64,000 nucleotides of DNA from JAHRVQ01 sp029941905 (GCA_029941905.1 JAPYTQ010000026.1:1-64000), one strand, 5' to 3'. Counted from the stretch's first letter, positions 8,597 to 17,874 are shown. A program made the numbers and translations. Notes: generated from the sequence alone by a model not told the origin.

Positions 8597-10516
8597 ATGA
8601 TCCAACGCTTTTTTCACGGCATAAGAACAAAATATATCAACCTGGACTACGAATCGCATAGGGGCCCCAATACTACATTCATCCAGAAGCTGGGTTTCTT
8701 GTTCTCAAAACACGGCGCAAAAAAAATAGCTCGAGTCACAAGGCGCACCCTGAATCAGTTTCTTCCCAAACCGGATTCATATCAACTTGATCCCAGGTAC
8801 CCGCTCTGGTTCGCAAAGGAAAATTCGAGAGAGAGACTTAGACAAGTAAGAAAATCCTCACGAATTCTAAAACACAAGCCACTTGTCTCAGTCCTTTTAG
8901 TGGTCCCGGATCACATTAAAATTTATGACGTCACCAGCACCTTCAAATCAATTCAATCTCAAATCTACAAGAACTGGGAAGTCTGTATTTCAAACGCCAG
9001 TTCCAAACTGCATAACAGACTAACAAGATTGGCAGGGAGAAACGTAAAATACACCTTCACAGACAACGACTATGACTACAATGCGGCGCTTGAACTCGCA
9101 ACAGGAGACCATGTAGCCACTCTACACGTAGGAGACTTGTTGTCGGAGACCTCACTGTTTGAGATGGTCAGCTACTTCACTCGATTTCACGATGCTGACA
9201 TGTTGTATTCAGACGACGATCTGATAATAGACAGTAATAAACATGGTAAACCCTTCTTTAAATCTGATTTTTGTGAGGATAGTTTCTTGTCTAGGAACTA
9301 CCTGGGAAGTTTTCTCAGTTTTCGCAGCCTTGCGCTGCTGAGAGAGCCAGGATTTAATCCCGATTTCGGTCCAGCACAGATTTCGGAACTGTTACTAAGG
9401 CTACTTGCTACAAACATTTCCATTCACCATGTGGCAAAAATTCTGTGCCATCGACAGAATCAGGATCAGAAAATAGGGGAGCAACATGAACGGGCGGTCT
9501 TAACATATCTAAAGGCTAAAAACGAAACGGCAGAAATTAGCAGCATAGATGGAGGTTATCTTGATATTACCTATCAACTCACTGAGGAACCAAAGATCTC
9601 AATCATCATCCCTACCCATGATGCAGCAAATCTTGTCAAAACCTGCCTCGATTCCATTTTTACGCTTTCCACCTACCAGAATATTGAAGTTATCCTCATC
9701 AGCAACAATAGCAATACTAGAGAATTCTTTGAGCTTGTGGAAACCTATCGGGTACAGGAACCTGAGAGATTTATATGCATAACTTATGACCACCCATTCA
9801 ATTTTTCTGCTCTACAGAATATCGGAGCAGAACGCGCCACTGGAAAGTATCTTGTTCTTTTAAACAATGATACCGAAGTGGTCACAGTAAATTGGCTAGA
9901 GCTGATGCTCGGCCATGCACAGAGAAGTAGCATCGGGGCAGTGGGTCCAAAACTATTATTTGAAAACGGTACAATCCAGCACTGTGGTGTTCTTATGGGT
10001 ATGCACGGGCTCGCTAATCACCACTTTGCAGGGCGTCCCCCGGATATAGACGGGTACTATGGCAACGTGCGTGCGGCAACTAATTACTCAGCTGTTACCG
10101 CCGCCTGCCTAATGGTCAGCAAGAGAAAGTTTCTCGAAGTCGATGGTTTTGAGGAGTCTCTGGCAGTCGAATTTAACGACGTGGATTTCTGCTTGAAGCT
10201 GGCGGAGGCTGGATACAATAACATTTATCTTCCGAGCGTCAGCTTGTATCACTATGAGTCAATGTCCCGCGGTGACATTAACAGCAACAACGAAGATTCA
10301 GCTCGATCACTTCGTGAAAGAGCCTACATCGAGGACAAGTGGCTACACGTTATAAGAAATGATCCTTGTTACAATATCAACCTGTCAGTCTGGAAACCCT
10401 ACGAGGGGCTTCGCATGGACGACGAAGAAATTTCACAGATTGTACAAAACGAAATTAGGGAACAACGTACTAACCCTCTCGTAGAGGGCCGTCTGACTTC
10501 GACTGGCCAGGATTGA
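8597..10516 (+). CDS. Tandem-domain family 2 glycosyltransferase
   Basis: 639 aa. The N-terminal GT2-like domain (about 95-300) keeps the PLVSVLLVV strand and LYSDDDLI, but its normal VDD motif is eroded to ISNAS. The C-terminal domain (about 335-600) is intact, with PKISIIIPTHD, ISNNSN, VLLNNDTEV, GTIQHCGV, EFNDVDFCLK and YHYESMSRG. It closely resembles the gene at 3267 in this second domain. Start is ATG at 8597. It is the last gene of the glycan locus before the convergent comEA. The product should sit in the cytoplasm or at the membrane and elongate a surface polysaccharide. Confidence 0.85.
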   Translation: MIQRFFHGIRTKYINLDYESHRGPNTTFIQKLGFLFSKHGAKKIARVTRRTLNQFLPKPDSYQLDPRYPLWFAKENSRERLRQVRKSSRILKHKPLVSVLLVVPDHIKIYDVTSTFKSIQSQIYKNWEVCISNASSKLHNRLTRLAGRNVKYTFTDNDYDYNAALELATGDHVATLHVGDLLSETSLFEMVSYFTRFHDADMLYSDDDLIIDSNKHGKPFFKSDFCEDSFLSRNYLGSFLSFRSLALLREPGFNPDFGPAQISELLLRLLATNISIHHVAKILCHRQNQDQKIGEQHERAVLTYLKAKNETAEISSIDGGYLDITYQLTEEPKISIIIPTHDAANLVKTCLDSIFTLSTYQNIEVILISNNSNTREFFELVETYRVQEPERFICITYDHPFNFSALQNIGAERATGKYLVLLNNDTEVVTVNWLELMLGHAQRSSIGAVGPKLLFENGTIQHCGVLMGMHGLANHHFAGRPPDIDGYYGNVRAATNYSAVTAACLMVSKRKFLEVDGFEESLAVEFNDVDFCLKLAEAGYNNIYLPSVSLYHYESMSRGDINSNNEDSARSLRERAYIEDKWLHVIRNDPCYNINLSVWKPYEGLRMDDEEISQIVQNEIREQRTNPLVEGRLTSTGQD

Positions 10517-10539
10517 CCTTGGCACAATACACGGACCCG

Positions 10540-10566
10540 AAAAAAAAGCCCGCCAAAAGGCGGGCT
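10540..10566 (-). terminator. Intrinsic terminator of comEA
   Basis: A perfect 8-bp stem (AGCCCGCC / GGCGGGCT, 10547-10554 and 10559-10566) with a 4-nt loop. Read on the minus strand it is followed by a run of T, so it terminates the comEA transcript. On the plus strand the stem is followed by ATAAAAAA rather than T, so it is not a good terminator for the glycosyltransferase. Confidence 0.85.
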
Positions 10567-10614
10567 ATAAAAAATTTACTTTCCAGGGCACCTCTAACAA
10601 CGCCCCGAAAAACA

Positions 10615-10926
10615 CTAGTCAATAACAATCTTCCCAGCGTTTTTCTCAATTGTCGTCATGCCAATACCACGCACGGCTGACAACTCCTCGGCAGAATAAA
10701 AAAGACCGTTGGCTTCACGATACGAAACTATCGCGTTGGCTCGACTGATACCGATCCCGTCCAGCATGGACGCGAGTGTCTCGGCGTCAGCCTGGTTGAT
10801 GTTTACGGTAGTTTTAACGGTTTCTGTCTGATCCACGCCTTCTCCTGCGTTGTCCGCAAGCACAACATTGCCATAGCAGATGAGAAGGAAGGTGAAAAAC
10901 GATATGAACAGGTTTCTTGCTTTCAT
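10615..10926 (-). CDS. comEA: ComEA-like helix-hairpin-helix DNA-binding protein
   Basis: 103 aa. A signal peptide (residues 1-22, MKARNLFISFF...VVLA) precedes a tandem helix-hairpin-helix domain: VNINQADAETLASMLDGIG and FYSAEELSAVRGIG. Periplasmic ComEA binds incoming double-stranded DNA during natural transformation, although such short HhH proteins also occur in non-competent species. Start chosen at ATG 10926, which has an AGGAGT ribosome-binding site eight bases upstream and begins a proper signal peptide. A longer in-frame extension lacks both. A strong terminator follows. In known Pseudomonas synteny a gene of this type lies next to the ihfB-side glycan locus. Confidence 0.85.
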   Translation of the reverse strand: MKARNLFISFFTFLLICYGNVVLADNAGEGVDQTETVKTTVNINQADAETLASMLDGIGISRANAIVSYREANGLFYSAEELSAVRGIGMTTIEKNAGKIVID

Positions 10927-11078
10927 AAAATTACTCCTAAATTGGTGGTTTTCGATGTAACTGGTTGCAGTAAATGCAAGATCCAAATTAGCATCGCTAC
11001 CCTCGGTAAAAAGTAGGAGATGTAGTAACGTCGAGCGAGATAACAGCGAATGATTTTGTCAGCGATTGGGGGGTATGG

Positions 11079-11109
11079 AGTGTAGGGTTTTGTGTAGGAC
11101 ACTACACTC
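11079..11109. repeat. Small inverted repeat sharing an end with the 24 kb element
   Basis: GAGTGTAG and CTACACTC arms are separated by 16 bp downstream of lapB. The right half, AGGACACTACACT, is identical over 13 bp to the terminus of the 266-bp inverted-repeat element at 24088-24353. It could be a solo end, an excision scar or coincidence. Confidence 0.45.
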
Positions 11110-11117
11110 GGGGTTAA

Positions 11118-12284
11118 TCACTCCCCTTCCAGGCCAAATATCGGTTGGACCGTGCCCCATTCCTTGCAACTGGGGCAGTGCCAGCGCATTTTCTTGCCAT
11201 CAAAGCCGCAATTCTGGCATCGATAAGCGGGTTTGTTCGCCACGAGTGCTTCGGCAAAGCTGCGGAGTATCGACAGGTTTTGCTTTGATACGCCGTGAGC
11301 GTTGTCAATGTGCAGGTCTATCAACTGGGTCAAGCCGCGAATTGTCGGATTCTTCTTCAGATGGTTGGCGATAAATTTGGCCACGGCTTCATCGCCATCT
11401 TCATCTCGAATATGCGTTGCGAGCATCAAGACAATCGATATCGATGGCGTGGTTTCCAGGCAATCAAACAGGTACTGCCTGAAGTCTGCGAGTGATCCGA
11501 CTCCCTGCTGATAGGCCGCAAGCAGGGGTTCCAGAGATTCAGGAACATAGACCGGATCCTGGTCCTTGATTCGCTGCAGTGCTCTGATCGCTTCAACATA
11601 CTGTTTTTCGGCCAGCTCCAGCTTTCCCAATACAAGGCTCATGCGGGCATTGTTGGCATCATGGCCTATGCCGTCGCTGATCGCCTCACGAGCCTCGTCT
11701 GTGTGACCGAGTTTAAGCAGATCTTCTGCAATCTCACAACAATAGTGTGAAATGGATCGCTCGTACTTTTCGGTGTCTTCACCTATGGCGAGTAATTCTC
11801 CAATTTCGACCGCGCGGTACCACTCTTTCTCCTGCTCATAAATTTCCAGCATGAGTTTCAGCCCTTCACGGCGAACATGACCTTCTTCCTGGGAGAGTTT
11901 CAGCAACAAGTCTTCTGCCCTGTCCAGCAAGCCCGCCAGCAGGTAATCCCTGGCCAGTTCAAGCTGCACGTTAAGCATGACGTCTTTTTCGAGTTTGGCG
12001 TTGGTGAGTATGTTCTCATGGACAATAACGGCCTTTTCCAACTCACCACGTCGGCGCAACAAACTACCCAGGGCCAGATGAGTTTCCAGGGTGTCACTGT
12101 TAACTTCCAGGTCTTCAATAAACGGCGCCACGGCCCGGTCAGGTTCTTCGTTCAGCAGGTAATTCAAACCCTGATAATAGTTCGGACCGAGTGTATCCGA
12201 GCTTTTCGTGCGCTCACGGCGACCCATCCACCAGCCAATGCCAAGGGCTGCTACGAGTGCTATGTATGAAAGCCAATTTTCCAA
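11118..12284 (-). CDS. lapB: LPS assembly regulator LapB (YciM)
   Basis: 388 aa, close to the usual 389. It has an N-terminal membrane anchor (residues 5-20), cytoplasmic TPR repeats (about 35-330) and a C-terminal rubredoxin-type metal site, CQNCG...CPSC (about 357-375). LapB works with FtsH to degrade LpxC and so sets lipopolysaccharide synthesis, and it docks assembly enzymes at the inner membrane. It follows lapA, the conserved pair. The gene lies next to the surface-glycan locus. Confidence 0.93.
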   Translation of the reverse strand: MENWLSYIALVAALGIGWWMGRRERTKSSDTLGPNYYQGLNYLLNEEPDRAVAPFIEDLEVNSDTLETHLALGSLLRRRGELEKAVIVHENILTNAKLEKDVMLNVQLELARDYLLAGLLDRAEDLLLKLSQEEGHVRREGLKLMLEIYEQEKEWYRAVEIGELLAIGEDTEKYERSISHYCCEIAEDLLKLGHTDEAREAISDGIGHDANNARMSLVLGKLELAEKQYVEAIRALQRIKDQDPVYVPESLEPLLAAYQQGVGSLADFRQYLFDCLETTPSISIVLMLATHIRDEDGDEAVAKFIANHLKKNPTIRGLTQLIDLHIDNAHGVSKQNLSILRSFAEALVANKPAYRCQNCGFDGKKMRWHCPSCKEWGTVQPIFGLEGE

Positions 12285-12348
12285 CGTAACAATTCTCTTG
12301 CTTTATTGCTCACTTATTTGATTTAGTGGCAAGTAGGCACAAAAAGGT

Positions 12349-12699
12349 TTAAATTTCTGTCCCGGTTTCTAACTCCAGGCCTGTTTCTGATCCTGTTGGT
12401 CGCTTGATCTCCTTCTCTGCCCTCACCTTATCCAGTGTTTGGTTGGTTTTCTTCACCTGCGAGTTCGCTTTTCTTGCTACCAGTCGCAAAGCAGAATTTG
12501 ACCAGATATTCAGCAGTGAAGTAAAAACAACGCCAGCCACAAAAGATGCAAGCACCCACCATGAAATCGGCCATTGTGGTGTCGAGTACTCCAGGAATGT
12601 CAGAGCCACCTCTTCACTGTTGTCCGCGGCCAACAGCAAAGCCACAAAAAACAAAATAACAGCGACCACCCAGAATATAAGACTTTTAAAAAACTTCAC
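12349..12699 (-). CDS. lapA: LPS assembly protein LapA (YciS, DUF1049)
   Basis: 116 aa, two transmembrane helices (about 5-25 and 45-68) followed by a cytoplasmic coiled-coil tail rich in Lys and Glu. The NSEEVALTFL segment between the helices and the position directly upstream of lapB identify it. It partners LapB at the inner membrane in control of LPS synthesis. A 17-bp direct duplication lies just upstream (12714-12747). Confidence 0.9.
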   Translation of the reverse strand: MKFFKSLIFWVVAVILFFVALLLAADNSEEVALTFLEYSTPQWPISWWVLASFVAGVVFTSLLNIWSNSALRLVARKANSQVKKTNQTLDKVRAEKEIKRPTGSETGLELETGTEI

Positions 12700-12713
12700 T
12701 ATTGATCCAGCTT

Positions 12714-12747
12714 ACCTGTGTAACATAACAACCTGTGTAACCGCTAT
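12714..12747. repeat. 17-bp direct duplication upstream of lapA
   Basis: Two tandem copies begin with ACCTGTGTAAC (12714-12730 and 12731-12747) and differ in their last bases. It is one of several short tandem duplications found at gene junctions in this window. Confidence 0.7.
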
Positions 12748-12874
12748 CATACTCCGCATAAAAAAACGGTGCACCCGAGAGTGACACAGTTCGTCATAGG
12801 CAATTGAAATTACATGTGGAGTGTCTAATAAAAATCAGAAATCGTGTCCGGTACGGAGGACTGATGATTCTTTT

Positions 12875-13183
12875 TTAACGATTCATCTCCAGTTCAACAC
12901 TCATTCCAAGGTTGACCCGATCTTTGAGTTCTTTACCTGGTTTGAAGTGGGGGACGAATTTACTGGCAAGTTCGACCCTTTCACCTGTTTTAGGGTTACG
13001 ACCAGACCGGGCTTCTCGATAATGAAGAGAAAAGCTGCCAAAACCACGAATTTCTATTCGATCGCCTTCCGCCAACGCATCCGTCATATGATCCAGGACC
13101 ATTTTGACTGCCAGCTCTACATCCTTGACAGATAGCTGGGTTTGTACCGCTGCAATTCTCTCAATAAGTTCCGATTTGGTCAT
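12875..13183 (-). CDS. ihfB: Integration host factor subunit beta
   Basis: 102 aa DNA-bending nucleoid protein; heterodimerises with IhfA. MTKSELIERIA at the N-terminus, RIEIRGFGSFSLHYR and GRNPKTGERVEL (the DNA-intercalating arm) are diagnostic. Start placed at the ATG beginning MTKSEL as in other species; an in-frame GTG four codons earlier is possible. The gene sits 16 bp downstream of rpsA, the conserved order rpsA-ihfB, so co-transcription is likely. Confidence 0.95.
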   Translation of the reverse strand: MTKSELIERIAAVQTQLSVKDVELAVKMVLDHMTDALAEGDRIEIRGFGSFSLHYREARSGRNPKTGERVELASKFVPHFKPGKELKDRVNLGMSVELEMNR

Positions 13184-13199
13184 ACCCACTGTCACGCCT

Positions 13200-14897
13200 C
13201 TACTCGGCGTCGGATCCTCCTTGATCCATTTGTTGTTTAATCAGGTCACCCAGCGTGGTTGGGTTAACTTCCACCTCACGCTCACGATGTTCCTTCACTG
13301 CCAGTTCTTCATCCGCGATATCCTTCGCTTTGATAGAAACGCCCAACATGCGGTTCTTTCGGTCAATGCTGATAATTTTCACTTCAATGTCATCACCGAC
13401 ACTCATGGCATTACGCGCGTCTTCAACACGATCCATGCTGATTTCAGAGGCTTTCAAGATGCCATCAACCTCTTCCGCCATCTCAAGAATAGCCTGCTTG
13501 GCTTCGACTTCTTTCACCTTGCCGGTCACAATCGTGCCGCGCTCATTCAAAGCAACATAGTTCGAGAAAGGATCCTCTTCCAATTGCTTCAACCCGAGCG
13601 AAATCCTCTCTCGTTCTGCATCGATTGACAGAATAACGGTCTCAATTTCATCACCTTTGGTGAATCGTCGAACCGCCTGTTCACCGGGTTCGTTCCAGGA
13701 GATATCTGATAAGTGAACCAAGCCATCGATGTTGCCGTCAAGACCGATAAAGATGCCGAAATCAGTGATTGATTTGATGTATCCCTTAATGCGATCGTTC
13801 TTGTTGTGCAGCACAGCGAACTCTTCCCAGGGGTTACCCTGACACTGTTTGATGCCCAGGCTGATGCGACGACGCTCTTCATCGATATCCAGCACCATCA
13901 CCTCAACTTCGTCGCCAACCTGCACAACTTTGCTGGGATGAATATTACGATTGGTCCAATCCATTTCAGAAACGTGTACCAGGCCTTCAACGCCTTCTTC
14001 CAGCTCTGCAAAGCAACCATAGTCCGTCAAGTTAGTGACCCGCGCATTGGTGCGGGTGCCTTCTGGATAGCGTTTGGTGATAGCAACCCATGGATCTTCT
14101 CCCAGTTGCTTTAGTCCCAGGGAAACCCGATTTCTTTCACGATCAAACTTCAGGACTTTGACGTCTATCTCGTCACCAACGGCGACAATTTCGCTGGGAT
14201 GCTTGATGCGCTTCCAGGCCATATCTGTAATATGTAACAGACCGTCAACACCACCAAGATCAACGAACGCACCATAGTCTGTCAGGTTCTTGACGATACC
14301 TTTCACACTCTGGCCTTCTTGCAGGCTTTCCAGCAGTGCTTCTCGCTCTGCGCTGTTCTCTTCCTCAAGCACGGATCGACGGGAAACAACCACATTGTTT
14401 CGCTTTTGATCCAGCTTGATCACCTTAAATTCTAATTCTTTACCTTCCAGGTGCTCGGTTTCACGCAAGGGTCGAACATCGACCAGGGATCCCGGCAGGA
14501 ATGCCCTGACATCACGAATTTCTACCGTGAATCCACCTTTGACACGACCTGAAATGGTCCCTTTGATGACTTCCTGACCTTCATAAACTTTTTCGAGCAT
14601 CATCCAGCTTTCAGCACGTTTGGCCTTTTCCCTGGATAAGCGGGTTTCACCGAAACCGTCATCGACGGCATCCATGGAAACCTGAACCTCGTCGCCAATC
14701 GCAACCTCGAGTTCACCGGCCTCATTGTAAAATTGTGCGCGCGGAATCACGCCTTCAGACTTCAGGCCAGCATGAACAGTGACCCACTCATTATCTATAT
14801 CTACCACTGTGCCGGAGATAATGGATCCGGACTTCATATCGATGGTTTTTAGGCTTTCTTCAAATAGCTCTGCAAAGCTCTCCATTGTTTCGCTCAT
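13200..14897 (-). CDS. rpsA: 30S ribosomal protein S1
   Basis: 565 aa with six S1 RNA-binding repeats, seen as recurring DYGAF/DYGCF/DFGIF-type strands followed by GLVHVSE/GLLHITD. S1 binds mRNA leaders and delivers them to the 30S subunit. Start set at the ATG beginning MSETMESFAELFEESL, which matches family N-termini. A 16-residue upstream extension lacks support. No strong Shine-Dalgarno is visible, which is usual for rpsA because of its structured leader. Follows cmk as in most Gammaproteobacteria. Confidence 0.97.
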   Translation of the reverse strand: MSETMESFAELFEESLKTIDMKSGSIISGTVVDIDNEWVTVHAGLKSEGVIPRAQFYNEAGELEVAIGDEVQVSMDAVDDGFGETRLSREKAKRAESWMMLEKVYEGQEVIKGTISGRVKGGFTVEIRDVRAFLPGSLVDVRPLRETEHLEGKELEFKVIKLDQKRNNVVVSRRSVLEEENSAEREALLESLQEGQSVKGIVKNLTDYGAFVDLGGVDGLLHITDMAWKRIKHPSEIVAVGDEIDVKVLKFDRERNRVSLGLKQLGEDPWVAITKRYPEGTRTNARVTNLTDYGCFAELEEGVEGLVHVSEMDWTNRNIHPSKVVQVGDEVEVMVLDIDEERRRISLGIKQCQGNPWEEFAVLHNKNDRIKGYIKSITDFGIFIGLDGNIDGLVHLSDISWNEPGEQAVRRFTKGDEIETVILSIDAERERISLGLKQLEEDPFSNYVALNERGTIVTGKVKEVEAKQAILEMAEEVDGILKASEISMDRVEDARNAMSVGDDIEVKIISIDRKNRMLGVSIKAKDIADEELAVKEHREREVEVNPTTLGDLIKQQMDQGGSDAE

Positions 14898-15030
14898 AGT
14901 TTTTCGTTTCCCGAGTACTTCGACTCTCAACCGCCTTACTTTCATAGAAAGTGTTCAAATCTGAACAACCAATGCCAGCGGGTCTGGTAAATGTTTGGAG
15001 ATCACCGTGATCATTGGTTGTTTCCACGGC

Positions 15031-15732
15031 TCACTCCACTGAAGTTATCTTTTCCCGGACTTTCAAAAGTACACGCTCAAACATTTCATCAATGCTGATT
15101 TCAGTACTGTCGATTATCAAGGCATCAGCGGCTGGTTTGAGCGGGGCTACCTTACGATTCATGTCCCGCTCATCTCTTTGCTGTATGCTCAGAAAAAGGT
15201 CGTGCAGACTAACATCAATCTCTTTATCTTTCAACTGCTTATAGCGCCTTTCAGCCCTTTCCCTGGCACTGGCGGTTAGATAGATTTTTACATCGGCATC
15301 CGTGAACACCACCGTACCCATATCCCGGCCATCGGCCACCAGTCCGGGCGCCCGCCGAAAGCCTCGCTGCAGGTCTTTTATCGCCTCCCTGACAGTCGCC
15401 AGTGGCGCTACCCTCGACGCATCGGATCCGGCTTCATCGGTACGAATTTGCAGGGTCACATCTTCATTTTCGAGCAATATTCGCAGCGGCTCCTGGGGGT
15501 CATCGGTGGCGACAAATTCTACCTTCAAATCGCGTGCAAGCCTTGCCAATGCTGGCTCCGCACTAAATGACACATCCTTTTCTCTGGCCGATAAACCGAT
15601 CAACCGATACAGCGCACCACTGTCAAGAATATGAAACCCGGTAACCTTCGCTAGCCGGTGAGTAATGACACCTTTCCCGGAACCACTGGGTCCGTCGATA
15701 GTTATAACCGGTATATTCGAGGTGTCGATCAC
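15031..15732 (-). CDS. cmk: Cytidylate kinase
   Basis: 233 aa. Phosphorylates CMP and dCMP with ATP. The P-loop GPSGSGKG (about 14-21), DSGALYRLIG substrate motif and GRDMGTVVF (CMP-binding) are clear. Length fits the family (about 225-230). It precedes rpsA. In Pseudomonas aroA (there fused to tyrA) lies directly upstream; here only 95 bp of degenerate CTATT-rich repeat separates cmk from tyrA, so aroA is missing. Confidence 0.96.
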   Translation of the reverse strand: MIDTSNIPVITIDGPSGSGKGVITHRLAKVTGFHILDSGALYRLIGLSAREKDVSFSAEPALARLARDLKVEFVATDDPQEPLRILLENEDVTLQIRTDEAGSDASRVAPLATVREAIKDLQRGFRRAPGLVADGRDMGTVVFTDADVKIYLTASARERAERRYKQLKDKEIDVSLHDLFLSIQQRDERDMNRKVAPLKPAADALIIDSTEISIDEMFERVLLKVREKITSVE

Positions 15733-15827
15733 GCGTTAATTTTCTCCTGGGCTTTTCTACAGACTCATTCGTCGAATATGTTCGCTATTCAATGGGCTAT
15801 TCACTATTTATTGCACTATTAATTGCG

Positions 15828-16730
15828 CTATTTACTACGCTCTTCAAGAATTCGGCCGAAATGATCTCGCGCTGCTTTTGCACGATATAACCGCTGAAGC
15901 ACCTCTTCAGATTCATCCCGCTCAATCAAATCGCGTAATTCATCGAGTTCAGTCATATAACGATCGAGAATATCAAGCAGGGGTTTGCGATTGGATCGAA
16001 AGATATCCCGCCACATACGGGGGTCCGAGGCAGCTATGCGGGTAAAATCCCGCAATCCGCCCGCGGCATAGTCGAATATCTCCAGGCTGTCACCCTGGGA
16101 AGACAATGTCTCGACAAGCGCATAGGCCAGCAGGTGCGGCAGATGACTCGTTTGCGCCAGCACCAGATCGTGATGCGATGCCTGCATTCTGCTGACGCTG
16201 GCGCCGAAACCCTGCCACATTTCTGTCACCCGTGTTACCGCGGCTGCCGAAGTTCCCTCATCCGGCGTCAGAATCACCTGGTGGGCTTTGAATAAGTCCG
16301 CGTCCGCATTAGCCACTCCATGATTTTCTGATCCGGCAATGGGATGACCCGGGACATAGTTGTGCGGCAGGCGACCATGAAATTTTTCTACCGCCTCCAG
16401 AATGGGGCTTTTTACGCTGCCAACATCAGTAATAATCACCCCAGTGTCAAAGCAGGTCGAAATCGCCTTAAAAACCTCCATCATGGCCAGCACTGGCACC
16501 GCGACAATAATCAGCTCGGCATTTTCGAAGACTGAATTAATCGTCGATACACCTTTATCAATGACGTTCAGCTCCAGCCCCAATTGAAGATTTGAAGGGT
16601 CCGCATCAAAGGCAACGACGTAACATCCCTGCTGGCGCAGGGCGCTGGCAACAGATCCACCAATCAATCCAAGACCAATAACTGCGACTGAGGAAAACTT
16701 GCTGCTCAAAGACAAGGTTTTACTGTTCAT
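15828..16730 (-). CDS. tyrA: Prephenate dehydrogenase
   Basis: 300 aa NAD(P)-dependent enzyme converting prephenate to 4-hydroxyphenylpyruvate in tyrosine synthesis. The Rossmann motif is IGLGLIGGS (about 18-26), and GHPIAGSENHG and QTSHLPHLLAYAL supply the catalytic His/Ser region. It is monofunctional, unlike the chorismate-mutase fusion of enterics and the AroA fusion of pseudomonads. Its ATG overlaps the stop of a 14-codon mini-ORF that in turn overlaps hisC (ATGA at both junctions), so translation is probably coupled. Confidence 0.92.
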   Translation of the reverse strand: MNSKTLSLSSKFSSVAVIGLGLIGGSVASALRQQGCYVVAFDADPSNLQLGLELNVIDKGVSTINSVFENAELIIVAVPVLAMMEVFKAISTCFDTGVIITDVGSVKSPILEAVEKFHGRLPHNYVPGHPIAGSENHGVANADADLFKAHQVILTPDEGTSAAAVTRVTEMWQGFGASVSRMQASHHDLVLAQTSHLPHLLAYALVETLSSQGDSLEIFDYAAGGLRDFTRIAASDPRMWRDIFRSNRKPLLDILDRYMTELDELRDLIERDESEEVLQRLYRAKAARDHFGRILEERSK

Positions 16731-16771
16731 GGAGAAGTCTTTGCAGTTCTTAGAGAAGTCTTGCTGCTCAT
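16727..16771 (-). CDS. 14-codon mini-ORF linking hisC and tyrA
   Basis: ATG at 16771 overlaps the hisC stop (ATGA), and its own stop overlaps the tyrA start (ATGA). The peptide MSSKTSLRTAKTSP is built from degenerate duplicated DNA (AAGACTTCTC twice) resembling the tyrA N-terminus. It may only serve ribosome reinitiation, or it may be a chance by-product of local duplication. Confidence 0.4.
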   Translation of the reverse strand: MSSKTSLRTAKTSP

Positions 16772-17874
16772 AGAGAAGACAATACCCGCTTCAGGCTCTC
16801 GATGAATCGTTCATTTTCTGCAGCGGTTCCCACGGTTACCCGCAGATGATCAGGCATGCCGTATACCCCTATGGGCCTGACGATAACGCCCTGGTGAAGC
16901 AACGCATCATAGATGGGTATCGCGTCACGGGCGAAATCGATGGTCAGGAAATTACCAACGGAGGGAATGTAGGTTAGTCCCATCTCATCGCATGCGGAGG
17001 TCAATAGTGCCATGCCTTCTCTGTTGACCTGTACTGAACGATTGACATGTCCCTGATCATCCAGTGCAATCTCTGCCGCTGCCAGCGACATTGAATTTAC
17101 ATTAAAGGGCTGCCGCACACGATTCATCAAATCCGCAATGTCAGGGTGAGACACCGCATACCCAATTCGCAGCGACGCCAGGCCATATGCTTTAGAGAAT
17201 GTCCGGGTCACAACCAGGTTGGGGAACTGTTTAAACAACTCAATACCATTGGGATAGGTTTCTTCTTCAACATATTCGAAATAGGCCTCATCCAGAACCA
17301 CCAGGACGTCCTCTCGAACCTGGTTCATAAAATCAACGAGCGACGATTTATTAACCCAGGTGCCGGTGGGATTATTCGGATTGGCAATAAATACCATCCT
17401 GGTCCTGGCGCTAATGCAATTTAATGTGGCCTCCAGGTTCTGCCCATAGTTCCGCGCGGGCACTACCTTAAGTTCTGCACCAATTGCCTTTGTGGCCAGC
17501 GGGTAAACCACAAACGAGTGCTGAGAAACAATGGCCTCATTGCCCGGGTGCAAAAAGACCCTGGCGAGCAATTCCAGTACATCATTTGAGCCATTGCCGA
17601 TCGTTAAGTTACCGGTATCAACCCCAAGAAAGCCTGCCAGCTTCTCCTTAAGCAGAAAAGCACTGCCGTCTGGATACCTCGCCAGCTCCGGCATCACCTT
17701 CTGCAAACCCTCGATCACAGCTGGACTTGGGCCAAGTGGATTTTCGTTGCTGGCCAGTTTGATAACATGGGTCAGACCTAATTCGCGCTCCAGTTCTTCA
17801 ACGGGTTTGCCCGGTTGGTATGGCTGCAGCCCTTGAATACCCGGGCTTGCCAGCGAATTAAAATCATACGCCAT
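16768..17874 (-). CDS. hisC: Histidinol-phosphate / aromatic aminotransferase
   Basis: 368 aa, fold-type I PLP enzyme. The ASNENPLGPSP start, FIANPNNPTGTWV, VVLDEAYFEYV and TRTFSKAYGLASLRIGY (Schiff-base Lys within FSKAYG) define the HisC family. In this pheA-hisC-tyrA order it is the HisC2 type, which can transaminate histidinol phosphate and aromatic keto acids, so it probably serves phenylalanine and tyrosine synthesis. A small 13-14 bp direct duplication (TATTGTCGCGCC / TATTATCGCGCC) lies upstream. Confidence 0.93.
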   Translation of the reverse strand: MAYDFNSLASPGIQGLQPYQPGKPVEELERELGLTHVIKLASNENPLGPSPAVIEGLQKVMPELARYPDGSAFLLKEKLAGFLGVDTGNLTIGNGSNDVLELLARVFLHPGNEAIVSQHSFVVYPLATKAIGAELKVVPARNYGQNLEATLNCISARTRMVFIANPNNPTGTWVNKSSLVDFMNQVREDVLVVLDEAYFEYVEEETYPNGIELFKQFPNLVVTRTFSKAYGLASLRIGYAVSHPDIADLMNRVRQPFNVNSMSLAAAEIALDDQGHVNRSVQVNREGMALLTSACDEMGLTYIPSVGNFLTIDFARDAIPIYDALLHQGVIVRPIGVYGMPDHLRVTVGTAAENERFIESLKRVLSSL

